64,000 nucleotides of DNA from Streptomyces rhizosphaerihabitans (GCF_025399795.1 NZ_JAODTZ010000023.1:83427-147426), one strand, 5' to 3'. Shown: positions 26,001-35,692, numbered from the stretch's first letter. Program-made: numbers and translations. Notes: generated by a model not told the origin, from the letters alone.

Positions 26001-28466
26001 ATGGTTTCTGCGCAGGAAGGTTCCGATGCGCCCGCGTCCGAAGGACCGGGCGATCCCTTCGACGCGTCCACCGACGCGGCGGCGGTGGTGTCCGGCGACG
26101 GGGTGGTACTGGGCTGGACCCGGGGCGCCGAATCGCTCCTCGGCCACCCGGCGGCCGAGATGGTCGGTACCTCGGCCGCGCATCTGCTCGCGCTGCCCCG
26201 GGACCCTTTGCGGGTCAGGGGTGTCGCGGATCGGTGCCGCGCCGGAATGGGCTGGAGCGGCCTCATCCCCGTACGGCACCATGACGGCCGGCGCATCGAC
26301 GTGGACCTGCGCGTCTCCGCGTCGTTCCGCATGGGCGACAGCGAGTGCTTCCTGATCTCGGCACGGGACCGGAGACGGCAGTGGACGGTGGGCCCGGCCT
26401 TCCTCGACGGATTCCTGACCCACTCACCGGTCGGCATGGCGGTGCTGGATCTGCAACTGCGCTACGTCTGGATGAACGACACCCTGGAACATCTGGGCGG
26501 CGTACCCCGTGAACAGCGGCTCGGGCGCCGGCTGACCGAACTGCTGCCGGGGCTCCAGGCGGAGACCATCGAAGGACTGATGCACAAAGTCCTCGCGACC
26601 GGCGAGCCCGTGATCGACTACGAGTACCTGGGATGGAGCTGGGCCGACCCGCATCGCCGACACGCCTATTCCACCTCGTTCTTCCCGCTGCTGGGCGTCG
26701 ACAACTCGTACACCGGTGTGTGTTACATGGTTCTGGACGTCACCGAGCGGTGGAACGCCCGGCAGCTCCTGTCGCTGGTCAACGAGGCCGGGACCACCAT
26801 CGGCAGGACCCTCGACGTCATGCGGACGGCACAGGAGCTCGCGGACTTCGCCGTTCCGCGCTTCGCGGACTTCGTCGTCGTCGACCTCCTGGAATCCGTC
26901 CTCAGCACCGAGGGGCACGGAGCCTGGCTGTCGGACGCGGGACCGGCACCCGCCAAGCCGATGATGCGGCGCGCCGGTCTGAGCTCGGTGCGGGAGGGCT
27001 GCCCGGAGGCCGTGGCCCGGATCGGGGACCGGGCGGACTTCCTTCCGCCGCCCCACGACGTGCACCTGCTCACCAACGGCGAGCCGGTCCTCGTCCAGGT
27101 CCTGGACCCGAACGACGACCTGTGGATCGCCGAGGAGCCCGCGAGAGCGGAAAGCATCCGCCGGTACGGGCTGCACTCCCTGATCTCCGTGCCGATGCGG
27201 GCGCGCAACACCGCCCTCGGCCTCACCACGTTCGTACGATCCATCAATCCGGTCTCGTTCCAGCCCGACGACGTCCTGCTGGCACGCGAGGTGGTGGCAC
27301 GCGCGGCGCTGTGCGTCGACAACGCCCGCCGCTACACCCGCGAACACACGGCGGCGGTCACCCTTCAGCGCAGCCTGCTGCCGCACGCCCTGACCGGCGG
27401 GACAGCGCTGGAGATCGCCTCCTCCTATCTGCCGGCCGACCCGAGCGGCGGGGTCGGCGGCGACTGGTTCGACGTCATCCCGCTGTCCGGTGCCCGCGTC
27501 GGCCTGGTCGTCGGCGATGTCGTCGGCCACGGCATCACCGCGGCGGCCACCATGGGCCGGCTGCGCACCGCGGTGCAGACCCTCGCCGACATGGAGATGC
27601 CTCCCGACGAACTGCTGGCGCACCTCGACGACCTCGTGCTCCGGCTGAGCGAGGAGCGGACCCATGGGCAGGAGGCCGACCGGAGCACGACCGCGTCCTT
27701 CCTCGGAGCGACCTGTCTGTACGCCGTCTACGATCCCGTCACCAGGCGCTGCACGATGGCCCGGGCCGGACATCCGCCCCCCGTCGTCGTCGCCCCCGAC
27801 GGGCAGGTCACCTTTCCGGAGCTGCCCGCGGGCCCTCCGCTCGGGCTCGGCGGGATGGCGTTCGAGAGCCATGAACTCGAACTCGCCGAGAACAGCCTGA
27901 TCGGTCTCTACACCGACGGCCTCGTCGAGGGCGGGCACTACGACATGGAACTCGGCATGGCACGCCTCGGGGAACTGCTCGCCCGGTCGGACCCCGACCT
28001 CGAAACACTGTGCTCGGACGTCGTACGGCAGCTCGTGCCCGTGCCCCAGCCCGATGACATCGCCCTGCTCCTGGCGCGCACCCACACCCTGGGCGACGAC
28101 CACGTCGTCTCGTGGGAGGTGCCGGTGGACCCGGCCGCCGTCTCCGACATGCGGGCCCGTGCCACACACGTCGTCGAATCCTGGGGTCTCGGGGAACTGA
28201 CCATGACGACGCAGCTCATCGTGAGCGAACTCGTCACCAACGCGATCCGCTACGCCGAACCGCCCATTCGGCTGCGGCTGCTCTGCGACACCCGGCTGAC
28301 CTGCGAGGTCTCCGACGCCAGCAGCACCGCCCCACGGCTCAGACACGCCCGGAGCATGGACGAAGGTGGCCGCGGTCTCTTTCTGGTGGCCCAGCTCGCC
28401 CATCGCTGGGGCGCCCGCCACTCGGCGGAGGGAAAGGTCATCTGGGCCGAACAGGAGATTCCGTGA
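26001..28466 (+). CDS. PAS-PAS-GAF-SpoIIE-HATPase phosphatase/kinase
   Basis: 821 residues from ATG 26001 with AAAGGA upstream. Two N-terminal PAS domains (~25-120 and ~135-250), GAF (~265-440), SpoIIE phosphatase (~460-680) with intact GGDWFDVIPL, VVGDVVGHGITAAATMG and LYTDGLVEGG, then a C-terminal RsbW-type HATPase (~700-821; SELVTNAIRYAEPP, DEGGRGLFLVAQL). It can in principle both phosphorylate and dephosphorylate an anti-anti-sigma partner. It diverges from the 688-residue phosphatase, and the two share PAS/GAF organisation, so the cluster looks like duplication followed by divergence. Confidence 0.92.
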   Translation: MVSAQEGSDAPASEGPGDPFDASTDAAAVVSGDGVVLGWTRGAESLLGHPAAEMVGTSAAHLLALPRDPLRVRGVADRCRAGMGWSGLIPVRHHDGRRIDVDLRVSASFRMGDSECFLISARDRRRQWTVGPAFLDGFLTHSPVGMAVLDLQLRYVWMNDTLEHLGGVPREQRLGRRLTELLPGLQAETIEGLMHKVLATGEPVIDYEYLGWSWADPHRRHAYSTSFFPLLGVDNSYTGVCYMVLDVTERWNARQLLSLVNEAGTTIGRTLDVMRTAQELADFAVPRFADFVVVDLLESVLSTEGHGAWLSDAGPAPAKPMMRRAGLSSVREGCPEAVARIGDRADFLPPPHDVHLLTNGEPVLVQVLDPNDDLWIAEEPARAESIRRYGLHSLISVPMRARNTALGLTTFVRSINPVSFQPDDVLLAREVVARAALCVDNARRYTREHTAAVTLQRSLLPHALTGGTALEIASSYLPADPSGGVGGDWFDVIPLSGARVGLVVGDVVGHGITAAATMGRLRTAVQTLADMEMPPDELLAHLDDLVLRLSEERTHGQEADRSTTASFLGATCLYAVYDPVTRRCTMARAGHPPPVVVAPDGQVTFPELPAGPPLGLGGMAFESHELELAENSLIGLYTDGLVEGGHYDMELGMARLGELLARSDPDLETLCSDVVRQLVPVPQPDDIALLLARTHTLGDDHVVSWEVPVDPAAVSDMRARATHVVESWGLGELTMTTQLIVSELVTNAIRYAEPPIRLRLLCDTRLTCEVSDASSTAPRLRHARSMDEGGRGLFLVAQLAHRWGARHSAEGKVIWAEQEIP

Positions 28467-28509
28467 GTACGCCGGACCTCAGCGGCCGGTTCCGCGCGGG
28501 CCGCGTTCC

Positions 28510-30291
28510 TCAGCCGAGGCCGGCCTCCGGCCGGTCCGCCCGGCCGGGATCGCCGTCCTGGCCGCCGGGATCGAAGCCGTGGCCTTCGCACCAGGAACGG
28601 TACGCGGCGACCGCCGTGGGCAGTGTGGGGAAGATCCGGTCCTCGCCGACGGACGCGCTCAGCCCGTAGGCGTCCAGCTCGTCGCGCAGATCCTGCTTGA
28701 CCCGGGCCATCGCGAACTCGATCCCGCGCCTGTCGAGTTCCTGCCGCAGCTCGTCCAGCGAGTCCAGCGCGGTGATGTCCACCTCCACATTGGCCTCCGC
28801 GTTGAGGACGAACCACCGGACCGGGACCTCCTGTTCGGCCACCGCGCCCAGGGCGCTGCGCCGGAAGTCCTCCGCGTTGGCGAAGAACAGCGGGGAGTCG
28901 TAGCGGTAGACCAGCAGACCGGGAATCACCCGGGCCTCGGGGAAGTCGTCGACGTCGTGCATGCCCGCCATGCCCGGCACCAGTCCCTGGACCGCGTCGT
29001 GCGGGCGCGCCACTCTGCTCAGCAGCTCGGCGACCGACAGACCGACGGCCACCAGCACCCCGTACAGGATGTCGAGGGCGAGGACTCCGACGAGGCAGCC
29101 GAGGGCCAGCAGGAGTTCCCGGGCCCGGAAGGACGCCAGCCGCCGGAAGCCGGCCAGGTCGATCATCCGGATCGCGGCGTAGACGACCAGCGCACCGAGG
29201 ACGGCCATGGGGGTGTTGGTGAGCAGAGGACTCAGGAACAGCAGGACGGCCAGCACGGAAACCCCGGCCGTGAGCCCGTACGCCTGGGTGTGCGCGCCCG
29301 TGGACTGCGCGAGAGCCGTACGACTGGCGCTGCTGCTCACCGGGAACCCCTGAAGGGTGCCCGCGCCGAGGTTCACGGCGCCCAGGGCCAGCAACTCCTG
29401 GTTCGCGTCCAGCGCCGTACCGCCGTCGTCGGTCGTGAAGGCACGCGCGGTCAGGATGAAGTCGGTGTAGCCCACGAGCAGGACACCGACGGCGGGCAGC
29501 AGCAGTTCGCGCAGGTTGCCGAGATCGGGCAGCTGAGGGTGGGGCAGCCCGGCCGGGATCTCGCCGATCACCGCGAGGCCGTGGTCCTGGAGGTCGAACG
29601 CCGCGACCACGGCCGTGCCGAGGACGAGGGCCAGCAGGGGCCCCGGGATGCTCCAGCGGAAGCGCGTGGCCAGGTACAGGAAGACCAGCGTCACGGCGCT
29701 GAAGATCACCGTCGTGGGATGGATCTCGTCCAGGTTCCCGAAGAAGGAGGCCAGTTTCGGGAAGAACCCCGAACCGTCCGTCGGGACGCCGGTGAGCTTG
29801 GTGAGCTGATCCACCATCATGATCAGCGCCACGCCCGCCAGATACCCGATCAGCACGGGCCGGGAGAGCAGATCGGCCACGAATCCCAGCCGCGCCGCCC
29901 ACGCCACGAGACACATCAGACCCACCGCGAAGGCGAGCGCGGACGCCAGGACCGCGTACCGCGCCGGATCGCCGCCGGCGAGCGGCCCGACGACGGTCGC
30001 GGTCATCAGCGCCGTCGTCGACTCGGGCCCCACCGACAGAAGTCGGGACGAGCCCAGCAGGGCGTACAGCACGATCGCGGGCAGGATCGCCCACAGACCC
30101 ACGACGGGCGGCAGCCCCGCGACACTGGCGTACGCCATGACCTGCGGCACCAGATAGGCCGCGACCGTCACCCCGGCCAGCAGGTCCCCGCGCAGCCAGC
30201 TCCGCCGGTACCCCCGCAGCACCGCGACGCCGGGTACCGCGGGCACAGCGCGACGCCACCCTCCGCCTGGGGTGCCGGGGTGCTTCGACAC
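28510..30291 (-). CDS. SulP-family anion transporter with STAS domain
   Basis: About 593 residues from GTG 30291, which has GAAGGA upstream; an alternative GTG at 30345 abuts the ATPase stop but lacks a ribosome binding site. Ten or more membrane spans cover ~30-420, with the SulP signature region PQVMAYASVAGLPPVVGLWA and GFPVSSSASRTALAQSTGA. The C-terminal STAS domain (~450-565) begins PGLLVYRYDSPLFFANAEDF. SulP proteins carry sulfate, bicarbonate or other anions across the cytoplasmic membrane. It is the last gene of the PPK2/ATPase operon. The substrate is not determined by sequence; bicarbonate or sulfate are the usual candidates. Confidence 0.92.
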   Translation of the reverse strand: MSKHPGTPGGGWRRAVPAVPGVAVLRGYRRSWLRGDLLAGVTVAAYLVPQVMAYASVAGLPPVVGLWAILPAIVLYALLGSSRLLSVGPESTTALMTATVVGPLAGGDPARYAVLASALAFAVGLMCLVAWAARLGFVADLLSRPVLIGYLAGVALIMMVDQLTKLTGVPTDGSGFFPKLASFFGNLDEIHPTTVIFSAVTLVFLYLATRFRWSIPGPLLALVLGTAVVAAFDLQDHGLAVIGEIPAGLPHPQLPDLGNLRELLLPAVGVLLVGYTDFILTARAFTTDDGGTALDANQELLALGAVNLGAGTLQGFPVSSSASRTALAQSTGAHTQAYGLTAGVSVLAVLLFLSPLLTNTPMAVLGALVVYAAIRMIDLAGFRRLASFRARELLLALGCLVGVLALDILYGVLVAVGLSVAELLSRVARPHDAVQGLVPGMAGMHDVDDFPEARVIPGLLVYRYDSPLFFANAEDFRRSALGAVAEQEVPVRWFVLNAEANVEVDITALDSLDELRQELDRRGIEFAMARVKQDLRDELDAYGLSASVGEDRIFPTLPTAVAAYRSWCEGHGFDPGGQDGDPGRADRPEAGLG

Positions 30292-30345
30292 GGCTGTCCT
30301 TCGGGTAGGTCCGCGCCGGACGGGCACGGACACGGGCCCGCGCAC

Positions 30346-33069
30346 TCAATCGGTGCGCTGCGCCCTGCGGGCCAGGAGCTTACCCACCTCCCACAGGACC
30401 AGGAGCGCGACGGCGGACAGCAGGGCCCAGCCGAACTGCCGCAGATCGATCCGGGTGGTGCCGAGGATGCGACGGAACCCGTCCATCTGGGTCACCAGGA
30501 CCGCGAGGACGAACTGGGCCAGTGCCGTCCAGTTCATCTGCTTGCTGTCGAACGTGCTCGTCGTCAGTACCGAGTCCGTCTCGCTGCGGCATTCGAACGC
30601 GGCCACGATCAGGCAGAGCGCGAACGCCGTGAACGCCATCGAACTGCCGATGTGGACGCTGTCGAAGCGGGATTCGCCCAGCTTGATCAGCCCGAGCAGG
30701 ATGAGCGTGATCGCCAGCCCGCTGAGGCCGACCGTCACCATCACGGGCCGGGTCAGCACCGTCTCCCCCCGGGGACGCGGCCTGCGCCGCATGAGCCCCG
30801 CGCTCTCCTTGTCGAAGCCGAGCGCGAAGCCGAAGGAGGCGTTGACCACGAAGTGGATCCACAACACCTGCGGCGGGGTGAAGGGTTCACCGGCCGCGAT
30901 GTTGAAGATGGTCGCCCCGAGGAAGGTCAGGACGAAGGTGACCAGCAGCAGGAGCACGAAGCGGATGTACTTGGTGAGGTTGTCGTAGAGATTGCGGCCC
31001 TGTTCCACGGCGTAGACGATCGTCGCGAAGTTGTCGTCGGACAGGATCATCCGCGCCGCGTTCTTCGCCACGTCCGTACCGCTGCCCATGGCGATACCGA
31101 TGTCGGCGGACTTGATGGCGGGAGCGTCGTTGACACCGTCGCCGGTCATCGCGACGACATCGCCCTTCTTCTTGAGCGTGGCCGCCAGCAGCACCTTGTG
31201 CTCCGGCGCGACCCGACCCACCACCCCGATGTCGTCGATGCGGGCCAGCTGCTCGTGCTCCGGCAGCGCGGCGAAGTCCGCACCGAGGACCGCCTCGCCG
31301 GGGATCCCGAGCTGCCGGGCGATGGCGGCACCCGTCGTGACGTCGTCCCCGGTCACCATGCGGACCCGGATGTGGGCGGCCTGGGCGCTTGCCACGGCGG
31401 CCCGGGACTCCTCGCGGGGCGGGTCGACCATCCCGACCAGGCTGGTCATCCGCAGGCCGGTGACATAGGCGAGCAGATCTCCGTCGGGATCGAAGTCGTC
31501 CGGGTCCAGATCCCGGGTCGCCGCCGCCATCACCCGGCGCCCCTCACCGCCCATGCGCTCGGCCTGTTCATCGGCGCGCCGGCTGAGCTCCTCGTCCCAG
31601 GGGACGGTCGCGCCGCCCGACAGAGCGGTGGCCGCGCGGGCCGTCACCGCCGGAGCCGCACCTTTCACGAAACAGCGCACCACCGGCCGGCCCACGGCGT
31701 CGACGGCGGAGTTGAAGGTCGCCATCAACTTGTAACCCGGGTCGAAGGGCAGCGTGGCGAGACGCGGCAGCCGCTCGTGCGTGGCGTCGATGTCCAGCCC
31801 CGCCTTGTGGGCCAGCACCAGGAACGCGCCCTCCGTCGGATCGCCGACGACCTCGCCGTCCACCAGCTTGGCGTCGTTCGCGACGAGGTACGGAAGGATC
31901 GCGTCCTCGACGCCCGCGGAGGAGCCCGCGGCGTGCTGGATCCTCCCGTCGAGGCCGTAGCCCGTACCGGAGACGGTGTACCGGTCCGTGGGGGTCAATA
32001 TCTCCACGGCCGTCATCTGGTTCATGGTCAGGGTGCCGGTCTTGTCCGAGTTGATCGCCGACGTGAACGCCAGGGTCTCGACGGACGGCAGCTCCTTCAC
32101 GATGGCGTTGCGCTTCGCCAGATTGAGACTGCCGACGGACAGGATCGCCTGGGTCACCGTGGGCAGGGCCTCGGGAATGGCGGCGATGGCCAGCGAGACC
32201 GCGCTGACGAACAGGGCGTCCCACGCCTGGTCGCGGCGGTACCCGAGCGCGAACATCACGATCATGGTCAGGCCCGCGGCGGCCGTGATCCACAGCGTCA
32301 GCGTGTCGAGCTCCTTGGTGAGCGGCGCCTCCTCCCTCTCGGTCGCCGACAGCATCTCCGAGATCTTTCCGAGCTCGGTGCCCGCACCCGTCCCGGTGAC
32401 GACCGCGACACCGCTGCCATGGGTGACCGGGGTGTGCATGAACGCCATGTTCGACTGATCCCCCGGGCCCAGCAGGACCTTCGGGAGGGTCTCGGCGTCC
32501 TTCGAGGCGGGGACGCTCTCGCCGGTGAGAGCCGACTCGTCGATCTGCAACGCGTGGGCTTCGACGATCCGCCCGTCCGCCGGAACCTGGTCGCCGGCGG
32601 TGATGCGCACGACATCGCCCACGACCAGCTGCTCCGCCGGGATCTCCGACTCGGTTCCGTCACGTCTGACCCGGGCCGTCGCCGTCAGCATGGACTGGAG
32701 CGCGTTCATCGCGCTCTCGGCCTTCCCCTCCTGCCGCAGACCCACGACCGCGTTCAGCAGGGTCAGCAGGACGAGCAGGATCGCGGTGCTCCACTCGGCG
32801 ATCGCCAGCGAGACGACCGCGGCCACCAGGAGGACGACCTGCATATAGCTTCGGTACTGGTCGACGAACCGCCGCCACGCCGGCTTCGGCTTCTCCTCCG
32901 GCAGCGTGTTCGGCCCGTTCTCGGCCAGCAGTTCGGCGACCCTGGCCGCGGTGAGTCCGGACGCGGGATCGACACCGAAAGCCGAGGCGACGTCCTGCGG
33001 AGCACGCGCGTACCAGAGCTCCGGAGCAACGCGCTCCGGAGCCTTCGGGCCGCTCGACTGCATCGCCAT
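30346..33069 (-). CDS. P-type cation-transporting ATPase (type II, calcium-ATPase-like)
   Basis: 907 residues from ATG 33069 with GGAGAGC upstream. N-terminal cation-ATPase domain (~15-85), actuator motif LTGESVP, IPEALP in membrane helix 4, phosphorylation site SDKTGTLT, hinge MTGDGVNDAPAIKSADIGIAMG, and about ten spans. The PEALP helix and SDKTGTLT resemble calcium- or Na/K-type pumps more than copper or zinc P1B pumps; CPC metal motifs are absent. It hydrolyses ATP to move a cation out of the cytoplasm. It sits 48 bases downstream of the PPK2 gene and ahead of sulP. Confidence 0.94.
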   Translation of the reverse strand: MAMQSSGPKAPERVAPELWYARAPQDVASAFGVDPASGLTAARVAELLAENGPNTLPEEKPKPAWRRFVDQYRSYMQVVLLVAAVVSLAIAEWSTAILLVLLTLLNAVVGLRQEGKAESAMNALQSMLTATARVRRDGTESEIPAEQLVVGDVVRITAGDQVPADGRIVEAHALQIDESALTGESVPASKDAETLPKVLLGPGDQSNMAFMHTPVTHGSGVAVVTGTGAGTELGKISEMLSATEREEAPLTKELDTLTLWITAAAGLTMIVMFALGYRRDQAWDALFVSAVSLAIAAIPEALPTVTQAILSVGSLNLAKRNAIVKELPSVETLAFTSAINSDKTGTLTMNQMTAVEILTPTDRYTVSGTGYGLDGRIQHAAGSSAGVEDAILPYLVANDAKLVDGEVVGDPTEGAFLVLAHKAGLDIDATHERLPRLATLPFDPGYKLMATFNSAVDAVGRPVVRCFVKGAAPAVTARAATALSGGATVPWDEELSRRADEQAERMGGEGRRVMAAATRDLDPDDFDPDGDLLAYVTGLRMTSLVGMVDPPREESRAAVASAQAAHIRVRMVTGDDVTTGAAIARQLGIPGEAVLGADFAALPEHEQLARIDDIGVVGRVAPEHKVLLAATLKKKGDVVAMTGDGVNDAPAIKSADIGIAMGSGTDVAKNAARMILSDDNFATIVYAVEQGRNLYDNLTKYIRFVLLLLVTFVLTFLGATIFNIAAGEPFTPPQVLWIHFVVNASFGFALGFDKESAGLMRRRPRPRGETVLTRPVMVTVGLSGLAITLILLGLIKLGESRFDSVHIGSSMAFTAFALCLIVAAFECRSETDSVLTTSTFDSKQMNWTALAQFVLAVLVTQMDGFRRILGTTRIDLRQFGWALLSAVALLVLWEVGKLLARRAQRTD

Positions 33070-33117
33070 CTCAGCTCTCCGATCTGGATCCGGTCCGCCG
33101 TCCGTGTCCCTCAGGAC

Positions 33118-34155
33118 CTACTTCCGCTTGCCCTTCCCGGTCCGCGCCGCCGCGCCGGACGCCTGCCGCCCCTTCGCCTTACGGCCGCTGCGGCGCTCTC
33201 CGCCGCCCGCTTCGCCGGCCGGATGACCGGCCGCGTACGGATCGGCCGGCGCACCCTTCGGAGCGTCGGCCTCCAGTTCCCGCCGCGCGGCCCGGAGGTC
33301 CCCCCGCGCCTCCTTGCCGACCACGGGGTAACTGGGGTCGATGTCCATGAGCGTGTGAGCCAGCACCGCCGCGGTGGAGACGCGCGCGAACCACTTCCGG
33401 TCCGCCGGGACGACGTACCAGGGCGCCCAGGGCGTACTCGTCCGCGAGAGCATTTCGGAGAACGCGTGCTGGTACTCGTCCCACCGCCGGCGCTCGCGGA
33501 CATCGGCGGCGGAGAACTTCCAGTTCCGCTCCGGCACGTCGAGCCGCTTCATGAAACGGGTGCGCTGCTCCTCCTTGGAAAGGTTCAGGAAGATCTTCAC
33601 GACCTTGAACCCGTTGTCGGTCAGGTAGCGCTCCCAGTCGTTGATGGCCCGGTAGCGGCGATCCCAGATGTCCGCACCGCGCACATCCGCCGGCAGCCGC
33701 TGCCGGTCGAGGAGCTCCGGGTGCACCCGGACGACGAGCACCTCCTCGTAGTGCGAACGGTTGAAGATCGCGATGTCGCCACGGGCGGGAAGTTTGTTGG
33801 CGTACCGCCACAGGTAGTCGTGGTCGAGCTCCTCGGCGGAGGGCTGCTTGAAGCTGCTGACCTTGACGCCCTGCGGGTTCACCCCGCTCATGACGTGCCG
33901 GATCGTGCCGTCCTTGCCTCCGGCGTCGAGCGCCTGAAGACAGAGCAGTACGCCGTACGTGTCCTGGGCCGCCAGCCGTTCCTGGTACTCGGCGAGCAGG
34001 GACACGCCCGTGCGCAGCAGCTCCACACCGTGCTTCTTCTTCAGACCGGCCTTGTACCGGGGGTCGAAGTCCTCGCCCAGGTTCACCCGTGATCCCGGCT
34101 CGACCCGCAGGGGCTCGATGAGCCTCGCGACGCGTTCGGCCCTGGCATCCGTCAT
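33118..34155 (-). CDS. Polyphosphate kinase 2 (PPK2) family protein
   Basis: 345 residues from ATG 34155. The PPK2 core is clear: Walker A-like LQALDAGGKDGTIRHVMSGV, the Walker B/lid region FNRSHYEEVLVVRVHPE, and FLNLSKEEQRTRFMKRLD. The C-terminal ~60 residues are a Lys/Arg/Gly-rich tail (GERRSGRKAKGRQASG), probably disordered and possibly polyphosphate- or nucleic-acid-binding. PPK2 enzymes transfer phosphate between polyphosphate and nucleoside mono- or diphosphates. Placement before an ATP-driven pump suggests support of energy supply under stress, which is inference. Confidence 0.93.
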   Translation of the reverse strand: MTDARAERVARLIEPLRVEPGSRVNLGEDFDPRYKAGLKKKHGVELLRTGVSLLAEYQERLAAQDTYGVLLCLQALDAGGKDGTIRHVMSGVNPQGVKVSSFKQPSAEELDHDYLWRYANKLPARGDIAIFNRSHYEEVLVVRVHPELLDRQRLPADVRGADIWDRRYRAINDWERYLTDNGFKVVKIFLNLSKEEQRTRFMKRLDVPERNWKFSAADVRERRRWDEYQHAFSEMLSRTSTPWAPWYVVPADRKWFARVSTAAVLAHTLMDIDPSYPVVGKEARGDLRAARRELEADAPKGAPADPYAAGHPAGEAGGGERRSGRKAKGRQASGAAARTGKGKRK

Positions 34156-34196
34156 GACGACCCGCCTCTTCTCCTGTCACGGTGAGCACCGCGTGG

Positions 34197-34694
34197 TCAC
34201 GAGCGCTCACCGACACCGCCCAGGTCGGACGCGGGCGCGGGCCGGAGCCTGGCGGGAATCCACCGGCCGAGCAGGGAAGAGCGTCCCGGGCCCTCGGCCT
34301 GTCGCTCCGCCGTCCCGGCCGATGCCGGCCGCTCGGCGGTCGTGTCGCCGACGGCCGTCGGCGCGTGGGCGGTTCCGTCGTCGTGCGGGGCGCCGAGCAG
34401 CGCCCGGACCCGGCGTTCGACCAGGATCGGGACGTACGTCCTGACCTTCGCCTGCCGGAACGAACCGCGGGCCGTCGCGACCACTTCATCCACGACGGAC
34501 GGGTCGACCGAGGGGTACGCGGCCTTCAGCCTCGCGGTCAGGCGAAGGAGGGCGACCGCCTCGTCCTGGCGGGCAGCCTTGTGTGCCGTCGGGTCTGCCG
34601 CCGGAAGGGTGCCCGTGGGCGGAGCGGGAGCGCGGCTCGCTTCCTGCGGCGCGCCGCTCTCGTCGGCAGTGGATGCCGGCTCGTCCGTCTTCAT
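34197..34694 (-). CDS. Small protein with three-helix-bundle domain
   Basis: 165 residues from ATG 34694. A helical segment at ~45-100 (AVALLRLTARLKAAYPSVDPS, then EVVATARGSFRQAKVRTYVP) matches the short three-helix-bundle dimerisation domain common in Streptomyces stress genes. Both ends are Ala/Pro/Thr-rich and likely disordered. No enzyme motif is visible. It is the first gene of the operon with PPK2, the P-type ATPase and SulP. A DevR-like box lies about 55 bases upstream. Confidence 0.65.
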   Translation of the reverse strand: MKTDEPASTADESGAPQEASRAPAPPTGTLPAADPTAHKAARQDEAVALLRLTARLKAAYPSVDPSVVDEVVATARGSFRQAKVRTYVPILVERRVRALLGAPHDDGTAHAPTAVGDTTAERPASAGTAERQAEGPGRSSLLGRWIPARLRPAPASDLGGVGERS

Positions 34695-35011
34695 CGCTCA
34701 ACCACCCGCGCGCTCGCAAGACTCGAGCCTCAAGGGGCGGAGACCGTATGGCCAACGGTCCCGATCCGACCGCCCCGAGACGGCTCGACGGCCGGGTACG
34801 AGGCCGTCCCACTCATTCTGGGTCCGCCCGGTCGAATCCGCCTCACGGACGGTGCGCCCTCGCCGGTGCCCGCCCTGTCGCGGGCGCGGCCATCGCGGAC
34901 AGGCCGCTCGCGGGACGGCGCAAGGTCCGTGTCCGCGTAGCGACCGATCTGGTGGGGGCGGGTGGCGGATCGTCGCCGGAGTGCTCGGGGAGGTCTGACC
35001 GCTCGCGGAGG
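34695..35011. other. 317-bp intergenic region, promoter of the PPK2 operon
   Basis: No coding frame with family character. It contains the DevR/DosR-like box at 34748-34762 and must hold the promoter for the minus-strand operon and the end of the lipoprotein transcript. Confidence 0.55.
34748..34762 (-). promoter_or_regulatory. DevR/DosR-like box upstream of the PPK2 operon
   Basis: On the minus strand the sequence is GGGACCGTTGGCCAT. This resembles DosR/DevR sites of the GGGACTTTTGGCCCC type known from mycobacterial dormancy genes. It is 54 bases upstream of the first start codon, a position suited to activation. The match is by eye. Confidence 0.45.
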
Positions 35012-35692
35012 TCAGATGGTGCGCAGGGTCCGCTGGGCGAGCCGGTACGCGGGAAGCATCTCTGTGTGCTCGCCGGTGTCCAGTCCGCCGAGGTGCACGA
35101 CGACCGGGCCGTCATCGGTGGTGACGGCGAAGGCGGACTCCTTCTTCGACTCCTGGAAGGCCTCACTGGTGTAGACGTATTCCACCTCGGTGCCGGACAG
35201 GCCGCCCGCGTCGAACGTGCGGTAGACCGCCTTGCCCGCGCCGTGTTCGGCGGCCACGAAGGCCTTGAGTACGGTGCCGGCGTCGTCGGCGCCCGGTTTT
35301 CCGGTCCAGACCCGGAGGTAGCCGATGTTCCCGGCGGGCTTGGCGTCGATCTCGCAGACGAGGGTGACCGGTCCCTGCCGGAACAGCGGATCCGTGACGT
35401 CCCTGGTGCCGTCCGTTCCGATCGGGGCCTGCGCCGCCGCGTCGATGGACTGCGGCTTCCAGTCCTCGGCCGTGTCGAAGCTGACCGGCAGTTCGCAGGC
35501 CGAGCCCGCGGGACCGAGTGTGCCGCCGCTCTTGGCCATCGTGCCGGTGGCACCGGAATCCTGGTCGGTGGACGTCGCGCTTGCGCCCGCCCTCGGACTC
35601 TTGTCGGCGGTGGTCGAGCAGCCCGTCGCCACGACGGTCAACAGGGCCACGTACACCGCCCCGCGCCACCCGCCCCGTATACCTACAGCCAT
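35012..35692 (-). CDS. Secreted lipoprotein of unknown function
   Basis: 226 residues from ATG 35692 with GGGGGAG upstream. The signal sequence ends in a lipobox (VVATGC, Cys at ~25), so the mature protein is lipid-anchored outside the membrane. A Ser/Thr/Gly-rich linker is followed by a compact domain with two cysteines (ACELPVSF and TLVCEIDAK) and mixed alpha/beta pattern (GTVLKAFVAAEHGAGKAVYR, GPVVVHLGGL). I do not recognise the family beyond actinobacterial lipoproteins of this size. It is probably monocistronic. Confidence 0.7.
   Translation of the reverse strand: MAVGIRGGWRGAVYVALLTVVATGCSTTADKSPRAGASATSTDQDSGATGTMAKSGGTLGPAGSACELPVSFDTAEDWKPQSIDAAAQAPIGTDGTRDVTDPLFRQGPVTLVCEIDAKPAGNIGYLRVWTGKPGADDAGTVLKAFVAAEHGAGKAVYRTFDAGGLSGTEVEYVYTSEAFQESKKESAFAVTTDDGPVVVHLGGLDTGEHTEMLPAYRLAQRTLRTI

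Noticed and set aside
28366..34092. A 1908-codon plus-strand open frame opposite the SulP, ATPase and PPK2 genes
   Set aside because: It is the antisense shadow of well-supported genes produced by GC-rich third positions; its sequence has no family character.
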